DNA of 64,000 nucleotides from assembly GCA_016933055.1 (NCBI GenBank), contig JAFGBS010000028.1, positions 248,001 through 312,000 on the forward strand, read 5' to 3'. Under the pieces are notes generated by a model, which searched no databases, was not told where the DNA came from, and saw only the letters and a list, made by a program, of their open reading frames with translations. Positions 34,991-44,635 of the stretch are shown piece after piece; position 1 is the stretch's first letter, and each line of letters starts with the position of its first letter. The position numbers were made by a program, and so were the translations under genes. The stretch comes from Promethearchaeota archaeon. Its GTDB lineage: Archaea > Asgardarchaeota > Lokiarchaeia > Sigyniarchaeales > Promethearchaeaceae.

Positions 34991-36820
34991 ATGAACTTTG
35001 AATTTATGAGAGAAAAAAAGGAGAAAATCTATCGATATTTGTTTCTCCTGCCATTTTTACTCTTATTCACAGGGATTATATTATCTAATATTGGCTTTCA
35101 TACCGTTTATGACAGAGTAGAACGTTATTCCGCAAAATATCCTGATAATGACATCCCTATCATTGGTAATATCTATTATCCAAAATGTTCTGTTTATCCT
35201 AAACCACCTGTACTAGTATATATGTCAGGATTTATGATGCAAAAGGACCTAGATCCCCGAATTCCCATGGAATTTTGTAGAAGGGGATTTATGGTGGTAA
35301 GCGTGGATATGCATGGACATGGAGAAATGGGAGGAATATTTGGACCTAAAACATATACCGATGGCAAGAATGCAATTAATTATGTGTATGATTATCTCTC
35401 TGATATTGGAAATACATCACAAGTTGCGGTGGTAGGACATTCGGCAGGTGGTTTGGGAGCTTTAGGATTAAATGACTCCCGTATCCAAGCCATGGTTACT
35501 TGGGCGGCACCAGTCTATTATTCGGAAGAATTAATTGCGAATTTTGAAAGAGAATTTAATCTCTATAATCCCGAAATTGATTTATCTAATCGTACATTGA
35601 TTGAAGAACTTAATGCTAGTGCTCCCTATACAATCATCAGTGAAGCTAACCCTAAAAATTTACTTGCTATACATCATCTTGAAGACCCGTTAGTAAACAT
35701 ATCTCATGCATACGAAATTCAAAATAAAACAAATTGTACATTGATTGTCTTAAATGAAACTGAACAAGGGTATGCCCTTTTAAGTAATATGGATGAAGCG
35801 ACCCATGGATTATTATATGATTCGGTTATGCAAAGCACAATAAATTGGGTTGAAGATAAGCTAAACTTGCATAACGTTCCTATAAATACTGAGTACAAAT
35901 ATATCTCTAAAATGTATATAATTGCAGTAACTATATCCCTATTTAGCTTGATCGCTAGTTCATTTAGTTTCATATATTATTTCTGTAAACATTTTAACGA
36001 TACTCACCGACAACCAGATTTGACATTCACTACTTTCAGAGATCGAGTAGTTCATAAGTACAAAATGGAGAAAAATCCAAAACTAAAATTACTACTACCT
36101 TTTATTTTTGTAACTTTTCTATTCTTCTTAGCATTTATCATAGAATGGACTATTAATACGTTTTCCAGCCCATTTAACATGAATTTGGTATTTTTAATTC
36201 CTTCTATCTTTTTAGGAGCAATCCTTATATTATTTCTTCTAATGGCAAAAATAAAAATAAAAATCGACTTAAAAGGCTTGATTTTTTCAATTTTCTTTAC
36301 AATCTTACTTTTAGGAGGATTTATTTCCTACACGATAGGTTTCCGAACTATTATTATTTATCCTCATCATTTTGTGAATGTATTCTACGCTTTTATTGTA
36401 ATTAGCCCTTATATCATCTTAAGTAGCATTGTTTTATGGAAGGTACTATTTAATTTATTACCCGATATGATTTTTGACCCCATAACCGAATTTACAGAAG
36501 CTGTAATAAACCTTCTTCGCACTAAACTGCTACATAATAATAGCATAAACTTTTCAAATGAACACAATAAGTTAGTGCAGTTACGGTGGAAGGTTATCTA
36601 TATTGTAATCATACAATTACTGTTCAACTTGTTGATTTTTAGCCATCTTCCGTTTACTATTAATATTCTTACTGTTGGTATCCTATTGCTTATTTCGGGA
36701 TTGGGCTCCGCTTTATATTACTATCTGCGGCGTGAGATAACCAGTATGATTCTCTTTAATATATTAATTTTGACTTACTTCTATAGTACGTGTTACTGGT
36801 TTTTCCCAAATTTCCCATGA
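34991..36820 (+). CDS. Membrane-anchored alpha/beta hydrolase with C-terminal multi-TM region
   Basis: 609 aa. One N-terminal membrane helix (about 14-35) precedes an alpha/beta hydrolase domain (about 50-300) outside the membrane: VLVYMSGFMMQKDLDPRIPM, VSVDMHGHGEMGG, and the nucleophile elbow VVGHSAGGLGALG (Ser151). IHHLEDPLVN and DEATHGLLYD provide the likely Asp and His of the triad. About seven to eight membrane helices follow (about 305-600). A fusion of a dienelactone-hydrolase-like domain to a large membrane part is unusual; the substrate may be a lipid or surface molecule. N-glycosylation-type NxS/T sites support an outside location of the hydrolase domain. Confidence 0.75.
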   Translation: MNFEFMREKKEKIYRYLFLLPFLLLFTGIILSNIGFHTVYDRVERYSAKYPDNDIPIIGNIYYPKCSVYPKPPVLVYMSGFMMQKDLDPRIPMEFCRRGFMVVSVDMHGHGEMGGIFGPKTYTDGKNAINYVYDYLSDIGNTSQVAVVGHSAGGLGALGLNDSRIQAMVTWAAPVYYSEELIANFEREFNLYNPEIDLSNRTLIEELNASAPYTIISEANPKNLLAIHHLEDPLVNISHAYEIQNKTNCTLIVLNETEQGYALLSNMDEATHGLLYDSVMQSTINWVEDKLNLHNVPINTEYKYISKMYIIAVTISLFSLIASSFSFIYYFCKHFNDTHRQPDLTFTTFRDRVVHKYKMEKNPKLKLLLPFIFVTFLFFLAFIIEWTINTFSSPFNMNLVFLIPSIFLGAILILFLLMAKIKIKIDLKGLIFSIFFTILLLGGFISYTIGFRTIIIYPHHFVNVFYAFIVISPYIILSSIVLWKVLFNLLPDMIFDPITEFTEAVINLLRTKLLHNNSINFSNEHNKLVQLRWKVIYIVIIQLLFNLLIFSHLPFTINILTVGILLLISGLGSALYYYLRREITSMILFNILILTYFYSTCYWFFPNFP

Positions 36821-36876
36821 AGAAACATTCTCACAAGTTCATCATGTTTATTTTATCTCATTCACATCTCATCCTA

Positions 36877-37221
36877 ATGAGTTTTGATCCCCTAGCACCT
36901 GAAAATCGATTTGAAGCAGATGATTATAAGCATTTTATTGAAGAATTGCAGCGGATAATATATGAGGTTCCAGCTGGTAAAAGTGGAATGCAAGCAAAAT
37001 TCGCCAAAACTATTAAATACCTCAAAGAAAAACAGAATTTGGTTAAAGGTACTCATGGAAGGGTAATTAATAATGAGGAATTATTCAAACGTTTGTTTGA
37101 AGTGGTAGAAAGGGATTTGGAAGATGCGTCCTATGATGAAAACAAGTTCGAAAATCTTTTAATCTTAACTAAATTGCGAGAATTTATTTCACAAGAGAAG
37201 AAGAGACGACGAATTACTTGA
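36877..37221 (+). CDS. Small helical hypothetical protein
   Basis: 114 aa from the ATG at 36877; the frame is open further upstream, but that stretch overlaps the hydrolase gene and is not needed. The product is charged and helical (DDYKHFIEELQRIIYEV; NLLILTKLREFISQEKKRRR) with a basic end. No family is recognised. It follows the membrane hydrolase on the same strand and may be co-transcribed. Confidence 0.5.
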   Translation: MSFDPLAPENRFEADDYKHFIEELQRIIYEVPAGKSGMQAKFAKTIKYLKEKQNLVKGTHGRVINNEELFKRLFEVVERDLEDASYDENKFENLLILTKLREFISQEKKRRRIT

Positions 37222-37325
37222 ACTTAAGAGTTCTGGGATTTCTATTTCTAATTTATGAACAAATATATATACATACATAGCTAACTTTTGAGCAATACCT
37301 AGACATAAAATGAGGTTCATGAAAA

Positions 37326-38246
37326 TTGGAACATTATCAAGAGCAACCCATAGAAAAACAAAGATGGATCATTCCTACATTTGCATGGGGATCCATGTTA
37401 ATTGCAAGTTCTTCGGGAATCATAATAATTCGAGAATTTGGTATTGATGTCCCATCTTGGTATCCATGGTTTCATGTCGGAGTATTGGGAATTATACTGA
37501 CGTTTTGCTTTTTAATTAAAAAACTTCATCCATTAAGAGCATATGTTGTAATTTTGTTGATACTATTCTTATTGGGATTTGGCGGAGGGTGGAATTGGGG
37601 ATTAATTCCATATGTCAGGAGTACACCAATATGGATCGAGTGGGAAACATCTTCATCATGGGGAATTGAAGCTCTTGGTCTTCATTCATTTCGCCTACTC
37701 CCGGCTCTAGTTATTTTCATATTTTTATTGAGTATCGGAAAAAAACCTCGTGATTTTTATCTCGTGATCGGTAATATCCGATCAGATGCTGAACCTACGA
37801 AAATTATTGGTATGAAGAAACCAGAACCATGGCCGAAGATCGGTTTAATTTTTGCAGGTATTTTCTTTTTAGGGACTTTAATTTTTTCCCTTATTGTTAA
37901 CCCGATAACTTGGGAGCAATTTAAAACAAATTGGTATTTCCTACCAATTGCTTTGATTATTGCTGCAATAAATGCTTTTAATGAAGAATTTTCATTACGG
38001 GCTGCACCCCTATCGCAGTTGTACGGGGTTCTGGGAAAAACACATTCACTTTTAATAACTAGCATCTATTTTGGAATTGGACATTTCTACGGGGTGCCTA
38101 ATGGAATTATAGGGATATTGCTATCGACATTTCTGGGATGGTTTATAGGAAAAAGTTTGATAGAAACTAAGGGAATTTTCTGGGCTTGGTTTATTCATTT
38201 TCTGCCAGACATAGTCATTTTTTCGTTTTACGCTCTTTCCACTTGA
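37326..38246 (+). CDS. CPBP-family intramembrane metalloprotease (CAAX-protease-like)
   Basis: 306 aa with about eight membrane helices. The CPBP/Abi signature is NAFNEEFSLRAAPLSQL (the E-E-x-x-x-R motif), followed by SIYFGIGHFYGVPNG with the first conserved His and AWFIHFLPDIVIF with the second. Members cleave within the membrane or protect against peptides. The start is a TTG at 37326, since no in-frame ATG precedes the protein-like part. A TATA-rich stretch (about 37261-37272) lies upstream. Confidence 0.82.
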   Translation: MEHYQEQPIEKQRWIIPTFAWGSMLIASSSGIIIIREFGIDVPSWYPWFHVGVLGIILTFCFLIKKLHPLRAYVVILLILFLLGFGGGWNWGLIPYVRSTPIWIEWETSSSWGIEALGLHSFRLLPALVIFIFLLSIGKKPRDFYLVIGNIRSDAEPTKIIGMKKPEPWPKIGLIFAGIFFLGTLIFSLIVNPITWEQFKTNWYFLPIALIIAAINAFNEEFSLRAAPLSQLYGVLGKTHSLLITSIYFGIGHFYGVPNGIIGILLSTFLGWFIGKSLIETKGIFWAWFIHFLPDIVIFSFYALST

Positions 38247-38281
38247 TGGAATAATTGATAGTTATCAATTTACGCAAAAAA

Positions 38282-39922
38282 TTATAATTTCTTAGAAGGG
38301 TTGAAAATTAATTTTAGAAAAAATTTCATGGGTTTATAGCAAGTTTTCTTCATTTTTTTTCCATTTATGTAAGTTTGCGAAACAACAATATTTAGTAGTT
38401 CAGTTGGACTAATTTGAAAGGGATCTTTAGGAAGAATAATGAAATCCGCACATTTACCCAGTTCTAACGTACCACGTTCGTCTTCTTCAAAAGTTGCATA
38501 AGCTCCATTATAAGTATAAGTTCTTAGTGCTTCATACACGGATATTCGCTCGGATTCTATCGGAAAGTTTACCATCCCGTGGATTTGTAACCACGGATCT
38601 AAATATTGCACAGGACTATCAGAAGAACCGCAGACAATTCCTCCAGTCTCGATAATGGTCTTCAAGGGAGTCTGTCTTTTTACAACCTCTTGCTCAAGAT
38701 ATTTCTGATAGGTATTCATTCCAGGATAATTTGCATCGATCCAATTGAATCCGGGCTGAGGGACGACTAATAAACCCAATTTATTTATTGCTTTTTCTAC
38801 GGCATCCTTGGATGGAAATTCAAAATGATCGATTCTGTGGCGATATTTATTATCGGTGTCATTGAATTCTTCCATAAGTTGTGAATACGCTGCAATTAAT
38901 TCATCGATAGCTCTGGTTCCTATTGCGTGAGAAGTAATTTGCGCACCCAGGGAATGGGCTTTTCTCATTAGGGGGAGTAAATCCTCTTTTGTTAATAATA
39001 GACTTCCATAGTTGTTCGGCTCTCCCCGATAAGGGATATCGAATGCTGCTGTTTTGGCTCCGACTGCACCATCCATATCCCAAGCACCGCATCCTCCAAT
39101 GCGCTTTGTTCGCATTTTGCGGAAAAATGGCGAAAGTTTTGAAATGTCTCGTATTTGAGGATATAATCGTAATTTTAACGGAATTTTGTTCCCAAAGAGT
39201 TTTAAAAATTTTAAGCTTATATCTTTAGTGGGATCTGCTTGGAAGCCATCTAAACAATGTATTCCTACTAAGCCCATTGCAATTGCATCATTTATAGTTT
39301 TTTGAAGTCCCTCGAGCAGATATTTAATGGTAAGATTATCAGTAAATAATTTTACTATCTTATCCATGTCAAATTCTTCCATATCTTCATTTAAAATTCC
39401 ATCATGTTCATCCGGGTTCAATCCTAACTTCTTTAAAACTAAAGATGAGAGTGAGACTGAATGTCCATCAATCGCAATAAAAGTAATTAATCGATTTGGA
39501 GCCCATTCATCAATTTCCATATGAGTAGGTAAACGATCCTCTCGAATTGATGGAATTATATAATTGTTAAATATGATAGGTTTGGAAGCTGGTGTATTTT
39601 CTACCGTACGGACAACAAGATCTTTCACCCCTTCAAGAGTATTGGGATTAAAGTGATTATTCTCATATACTGAGACTGGAGTGCTTAATACATTAATTGC
39701 AGCAGTCATAATAAAATGAACGTGACTGTCAATCAATCCGGGAAGAATAGTCTGATTTTGGGCGTTAATTACCTTTCTCGCGATTTGATTATGGTCTTCA
39801 TTCGGAGGATTTTTTGAATATAATTGTGAGATTTTCCCTTTCAAAACACTCATGGCAGCAAATTTTTCACCCTCTTGTGAAAGAGTGTATATATGGGCAT
39901 TGTAGATCAGTAAATCATCCAT
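38282..39922 (-). CDS. Amidohydrolase family 3 (YtcJ-like) metal-dependent hydrolase
   Basis: 546 aa, the usual length. The metal motif is GLIDSHVHFIMTAA; further family features are GIHCLDGFQADP, ITSHAIGTRAIDELIAAYSQ (the 'q.h.hAiGdra...vl' motif), YRHRIDHFEF and GSSDSPVQYLDPW with the last Asp ligand, ending in the returning beta-domain LGKCADFIILPKDPF. These enzymes hydrolyse amide or formamide-like small molecules. It begins 2 bp after the MFS gene (39925-41274), so transporter and hydrolase probably share a substrate. Confidence 0.9.
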   Translation of the reverse strand: MDDLLIYNAHIYTLSQEGEKFAAMSVLKGKISQLYSKNPPNEDHNQIARKVINAQNQTILPGLIDSHVHFIMTAAINVLSTPVSVYENNHFNPNTLEGVKDLVVRTVENTPASKPIIFNNYIIPSIREDRLPTHMEIDEWAPNRLITFIAIDGHSVSLSSLVLKKLGLNPDEHDGILNEDMEEFDMDKIVKLFTDNLTIKYLLEGLQKTINDAIAMGLVGIHCLDGFQADPTKDISLKFLKLFGNKIPLKLRLYPQIRDISKLSPFFRKMRTKRIGGCGAWDMDGAVGAKTAAFDIPYRGEPNNYGSLLLTKEDLLPLMRKAHSLGAQITSHAIGTRAIDELIAAYSQLMEEFNDTDNKYRHRIDHFEFPSKDAVEKAINKLGLLVVPQPGFNWIDANYPGMNTYQKYLEQEVVKRQTPLKTIIETGGIVCGSSDSPVQYLDPWLQIHGMVNFPIESERISVYEALRTYTYNGAYATFEEDERGTLELGKCADFIILPKDPFQISPTELLNIVVSQTYINGKKMKKTCYKPMKFFLKLIFNPSKKL

Positions 39923-39924
39923 TT

Positions 39925-41274
39925 TTATCCCACTAATTCAGTTTCAATGATTTTAATCCCTTTTGTTTCCGGAAGCACCGTCGCCGTTAAAATGCATACG
40001 CCCATTACACTTAGGGCAGATGAAATCAAGTATAAGTATTGTAAATCAAGAAATTTTACTAAAAAGCTTGAAAGTAGCGATCCCAGGATCAATCCTACTG
40101 CATAGGAAAAACTTCTCCACCCCGTAGCCGTACCTCGTGTGTGTGTAGGAAAGTTCTCTACGCAATATGTTTTTGACAGCATAAACATTCCCCAAAAAGA
40201 TCCATTCATAAAGAAACCAAATAGTGAAAAAATCCAAAAGATTCCCAAACTGGCGAATCGATTTGCTGCGAAAGCAATGATAGCGTAGAAAACTAAATTT
40301 ATACCCGCATAAATATACATGGTAGGTTTTCTACCTAATTTGTCCGCTAAGAACCCTGTAATGCCAAAGAACACAAAAGTACCCAACGTAGCTAGATAAA
40401 TTACATAGGTAACTTGATCTGGGCTTCCCCCGTGTGTTATAACAATTATTCCAGTGAGATACTCCTCAAATGTTGCGATTACTGCAGCCATCATGCCTAG
40501 AAGAAAGCCAATTATCATGAATGCAATTATTCTACGCCTGGTTTCAGGTTGTTTAAATGGAACTCCTAAGTTCGCCCGTTTAAATTTCTTCAGGAGGCTA
40601 ATTTCTTGTTTTGTCTGTTTTTTAAGTAAAAATGCTTTCGTTTCTTTCATTCCAAAACCTAGCAACGCTAAAACCATAGCTGCTAAAGCTAAATAATTCA
40701 TCCCTCTCCATTGAGACGGATTTATAGATGGTTCTGTTTTGATAAATATTTGACGACAAATCGGAATTGCTATTGCTCCCAGAGCACCAACCGTCGCTAT
40801 TAGATAGGAATACCTCGCTCTTTTCTCAGCTGGAGCTTCCTCAGCAACAATGATTACCCACATATCGCTGGAGAAAAATATCCACGACAACAGGAAACCG
40901 AATGTAAATAAGTAAATGTTACGTGATATATGCATTATAAGAGAGGCAAAACCCATCCCAAAGAATACGATAATCATCATGGGTTTTCGTCCTATGCGAT
41001 CCGCCAAGTTTTGCACAAAAATCACAAGCAGTAATCCTATAGAAGCGATAGCTTGAACCATATAAAACTCGGGATTTCCAATGTTAAAATCAGCTTGAAT
41101 ATAACTAACTACCGAGGTGTAATAACTAGTAGTATAAGTATCCATGAATTCATATAGCATCATATACGCGAATAAAAATACAATATAACCAACGGATCTC
41201 TGCACAAGTTCTGTAGATGATTCTTTTTTCATTACTATCAACTCATTTTTTCTATCATGTTTTCCTATAGTCAT
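39925..41274 (-). CDS. MFS transporter (sugar-porter-like)
   Basis: 449 aa with 12 predicted membrane helices. NLADRIGRKPMMIIVFFGMG and GFLADKLGRKPTMYIYAG are the two loop 2-3 motifs (D-x-x-G-R-K/R), and VLPETKGIK at the end of TM12 is a sugar-porter mark. Substrate unknown. It is 2 bp upstream of the amidohydrolase gene, pointing to uptake of that enzyme's substrate. Met15 is an alternative start. Confidence 0.9.
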   Translation of the reverse strand: MTIGKHDRKNELIVMKKESSTELVQRSVGYIVFLFAYMMLYEFMDTYTTSYYTSVVSYIQADFNIGNPEFYMVQAIASIGLLLVIFVQNLADRIGRKPMMIIVFFGMGFASLIMHISRNIYLFTFGFLLSWIFFSSDMWVIIVAEEAPAEKRARYSYLIATVGALGAIAIPICRQIFIKTEPSINPSQWRGMNYLALAAMVLALLGFGMKETKAFLLKKQTKQEISLLKKFKRANLGVPFKQPETRRRIIAFMIIGFLLGMMAAVIATFEEYLTGIIVITHGGSPDQVTYVIYLATLGTFVFFGITGFLADKLGRKPTMYIYAGINLVFYAIIAFAANRFASLGIFWIFSLFGFFMNGSFWGMFMLSKTYCVENFPTHTRGTATGWRSFSYAVGLILGSLLSSFLVKFLDLQYLYLISSALSVMGVCILTATVLPETKGIKIIETELVG

Positions 41275-42098
41275 TAATTAAAAGATTACGTCACTTGGTT
41301 ATTCTAATTTGAGAATTAAAGCGAATCTATTTTTAACAATTAACAAAATATAGTCTTTGGGACATAATAGGAGGTTAAAATGAATTAGAATGCAATTAGA
41401 TTGCAAAAAATGATGTTAAAGATTATTTGTATGAGGAAGAAAATTTATTTAAACCGTAAATGGAGCAAAACGGTGTATAGCAAAAAACATTTGGATTATT
41501 ACAGAAAAAAAAACACTCAAATCTATGCTTTACCTCTAAAAAAAACATAAACAGATAATGAATTCCGAGAGTTTTACCTTAAAAGAGAAGAAAAAATCAA
41601 TTATTAGTTAAAAAAAAATCTTTGTTCAGCACTTTATCAGCGATAACTTATATTATCTTTATAATATTGAGTGGAAGTGTGTGTTAAGTCACACAATTTA
41701 TGATTATGAAAGAGAATTAGATCATGGAAAAGAGACAGAAAGGAGATCTTTTCCGGTCAACAGAGAAATGTATTTGGATACGAAAAATCATATTTTATAT
41801 CTTGAGGACGAGGAGGGTATACTTTATTCTTTATTGATAAACTGAATTTGTATAGTTATGTCGTCGAACCACATAAACGAATTCGATACTTAGAGAAATT
41901 CAAACTGAAAGAAGTGGAATAAATTAGAGCTATATCAGAAATCAATTATAAGTAATTGAATTTTCGAGAAAGGTTTTTTCTTTTATTTCATGCCGAATTT
42001 TATTGCCAATTATTAGGTTCAATTTCAGAAGAAGATTTAAGCAAGTTTCTATAACGATTGATAATAGAGTTCGTATTCTGACGGGAGGAAATGCAAAA
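41275..42098. other. Long intergenic gap, possibly holding decayed coding sequence
   Basis: About 820 bp without a convincing gene. Near 41825-41921 one plus frame reads FIDKLNLYSYVVEPHKRIRY and continues to a TAA, but it has no start and neighbouring protein-like pieces lie in other frames. A perfect TGTGTG-TTAAGT-CACACA dyad lies near 41679-41696. It may be the remains of a gene. No family can be named. Confidence 0.35.
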
Positions 42099-43334
42099 AT
42101 GGAGAATTCTCATCTAAATAATTTGGGTATTTCTGCCAAAAAGCGCAATTCAGTATTCCTCTCGCTAATTTTTGTAAATATTATACGAAATATTGGTTAT
42201 AATTTTGTTAATATCGGTTTACCTGATTTTATAACAGGTTTAGCCGGTGACATAGCACTCTATGGTGTAGCCGTTGGCATATACCAGGTAACACAAACAA
42301 TTTTTCAAATCCCTATGGCATATATTTCGGATAAAATTGGGCGAAGAAACGCGATATTTATTGGATTTTCTATTCATATAATCGGAACTATATTATGCGG
42401 ATTTTCTACTCAATTATGGCAGATCATTTTATTTCGAGCCATTCAGGGGATAGGAGTTTACGCTTCCATCATTTTCGCTACTCTGGCTGATTTGTATGTT
42501 GAAAATGAAAGAGCCCAAAAATTTTCGTTTTATTCAGTTTCCCTCACAATTGGCTATATTCTAGGAAATTTCTTTGGAGGAATTGTCTCAGATTACATTC
42601 CTCTAAACTATCTGTTCTTCATCTCTGCAATCATGAACCTTTTTGCTTTTATCTATTTAATTATTATCATACCAGAGACAAATCCTCACAAATTAAATTT
42701 AAGACACCATCTAAATACTAAGAAATCGATAGAAAAAGATCTTCCGAGCAAAAAAGAAAAAAACTGGATAACATTACCCTTCATTTTCGGATTAATTGTT
42801 CATGGAATTCGTAATTTTTTCTTTTCTGGATTTTTGACTTTTTCAATTTGGAATTATGCTCAATTATTTGATTTGAGTGGAACTCAGACAGGTTTAATCC
42901 TCCTTCCTCTCACGCTGTTTTATATCGGTGGATTATTAATTGCTCCTGCTTTTGGTAAAAAAACAAAATATTTTCCCTATATTATGATCACATCCGTAAT
43001 ACTTGCTTTTTTATTAATAACAACAAGCATCAGCTTTACCAGTCTGTGGTTATATCTGAGTTTAACTTTCTTCCTAGCGGTGATTTTAGCAATGCAAGAT
43101 CCAATAAATACTGCTTTTATAACGACTCACATGGATGAATCTAAAAGAGGATTGGGAAGTGGAATTATGAGTATGGTCGGGATTTTTTCAAGCGCATTGG
43201 GGCAAATTGGCATATCAGGACTTGCACGATTAACTAGTTTTCAATGGGTTCATATAATAGCAGGATTCTTTTGGCTGTTTCTTGTGATTATAATTCTCTT
43301 AGTAAATTCACGAATAAAACGGAATGAAAATTAA
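42099..43334 (+). CDS. MFS transporter
   Basis: About 411 aa from the ATG at 42099, which has GGGAGG 10 bp upstream; the longer open frame from a TTG at 42003 adds a basic, non-family leader. Twelve membrane helices, with AYISDKIGRRNAIFIGF as the loop 2-3 motif and FRAIQGIGVYASIIFATLAD in TM4-5 (drug-efflux-type MFS). Substrate unknown. The flavoprotein gene follows after about 100 bp. Confidence 0.88.
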   Translation: MENSHLNNLGISAKKRNSVFLSLIFVNIIRNIGYNFVNIGLPDFITGLAGDIALYGVAVGIYQVTQTIFQIPMAYISDKIGRRNAIFIGFSIHIIGTILCGFSTQLWQIILFRAIQGIGVYASIIFATLADLYVENERAQKFSFYSVSLTIGYILGNFFGGIVSDYIPLNYLFFISAIMNLFAFIYLIIIIPETNPHKLNLRHHLNTKKSIEKDLPSKKEKNWITLPFIFGLIVHGIRNFFFSGFLTFSIWNYAQLFDLSGTQTGLILLPLTLFYIGGLLIAPAFGKKTKYFPYIMITSVILAFLLITTSISFTSLWLYLSLTFFLAVILAMQDPINTAFITTHMDESKRGLGSGIMSMVGIFSSALGQIGISGLARLTSFQWVHIIAGFFWLFLVIIILLVNSRIKRNEN

Positions 43335-43434
43335 GAAGAGCATTAATTGATTTTTGGAGAGATTAACGATTTATTTATAATATGTGTGCGGTGAGTATAT
43401 TATAGTTAGACCATTTGTTAAGAATTGAGACGAA

Positions 43435-44610
43435 ATGTTAAGTTACAAGTATCTTATTATTGGCGGTGCGATGACATCTAGCGCTGCTATTGACGGAATT
43501 CGTAGTATAGATGAAGATGGCTCCATAGGAATTATTTCTGAGGAGGAGTATAAACCTTATGAACGACCCCCTTTAACTAAGGGCTTATGGCATGAAACAA
43601 AATTAGATTCCATCTTTCTGGAGTTTAACAATACTAATATAGAATTTTACTTAAACACTAAAGCTACAAAAATTGATGCTAAAAAGAAAAATGTAACTGA
43701 TAATAAAGGTCAGCAGTATAAATATACGAAATTACTACTCGCGACAGGTGCTTCTCCGAAAATTATTTCGAAAGAATCTGATCGAGTAATTTATTATCGA
43801 TATTTGCGTGATTATAAAAAACTACGGAAATTAACGGAAAAATACTCCACTTTTGGTATAATCGGTGGAGGGTTTATCGGTTCTGAAATTGCAGCTGCTT
43901 TAGCATCTTTAGGAAAAAAAGTCACAATGATTTTTCCTGAAGAAGGAATAGGTGGATTACGATTCCCTGAAGAGTTAGCAATCTACTTAAATAGATATTA
44001 TGAAGATAATGGTGTTGTTGTTCATCCACGAACAAAAGTCGAAACGGTTGGTGAAAAAAATAACCGCGTTATCATTAAAACAGATAAAGGAGAATTTTCC
44101 TATGATGCAGTAATTGTTGGAATTGGAGTTTCTCCCAATACTGATCTAGCCCAATCTATAGGAGTGAAAATAGATGATGGTATCAAAGTAGATGAATATC
44201 TTAGGACTTCCGAAGCAGACATCTATGCCGCTGGTGATGTCACGAGCTTTTATTCCCCCGATTTAGATAGGAGTATTAGAGTAGAACATGAAGATAATGC
44301 ATATGAACAAGGTAAACTGGCAGGAAAAAACATGGCGGGAGCCTTAAAGAAATACGATCATTTGCCATTTTTCTACTCCGACCTTTTTGACTATGGATAT
44401 GAAGCAGTTGGCATACTTAACCCTAAATTAGAAGTGATTGAAGATTGGAGGGATGAATATGAAGAGGGGATCATATATTACTTGCAGAATGGAATTGTTG
44501 TTGGAGTACTACTTTGGAATGTGTGGGATCAACTGGATAACGCAAGGGAATTGATTGCAGGAAAGAAAAAATTACAAAAAGAGGAACTTCTCGGATACTT
44601 ACCGAAATAG
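43435..44610 (+). CDS. FAD/NAD(P)-dependent oxidoreductase (ferredoxin/rubredoxin-reductase family)
   Basis: 391 aa. The FAD-binding start is YLIIGGAMTSSAAIDGIR, in which the usual GxGxxG is GGAMTS, a form seen in the AIF/BphA4-like group. NAD(P) binding is GIIGGGFIGSEIAAALASLG, and the second FAD contact IYAAGDVTSFYSP. The C-terminal domain (EDWRDEYEEGIIYY to VLLWNVWDQLDNARELI) is typical of this group. It transfers electrons from NAD(P)H to an iron-sulfur partner that is not in the immediate neighbourhood. Confidence 0.9.
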   Translation: MLSYKYLIIGGAMTSSAAIDGIRSIDEDGSIGIISEEEYKPYERPPLTKGLWHETKLDSIFLEFNNTNIEFYLNTKATKIDAKKKNVTDNKGQQYKYTKLLLATGASPKIISKESDRVIYYRYLRDYKKLRKLTEKYSTFGIIGGGFIGSEIAAALASLGKKVTMIFPEEGIGGLRFPEELAIYLNRYYEDNGVVVHPRTKVETVGEKNNRVIIKTDKGEFSYDAVIVGIGVSPNTDLAQSIGVKIDDGIKVDEYLRTSEADIYAAGDVTSFYSPDLDRSIRVEHEDNAYEQGKLAGKNMAGALKKYDHLPFFYSDLFDYGYEAVGILNPKLEVIEDWRDEYEEGIIYYLQNGIVVGVLLWNVWDQLDNARELIAGKKKLQKEELLGYLPK

Positions 44611-44635
44611 TATTAATTTTTTCAAATCATAGATA

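Noticed and set aside
41825..41921. Transposase C-terminus reading of FIDKLNLYSYVVEPHKRIRY
   Set aside because: No DDE or other catalytic motif and no inverted ends were found around it; the similarity is too vague.
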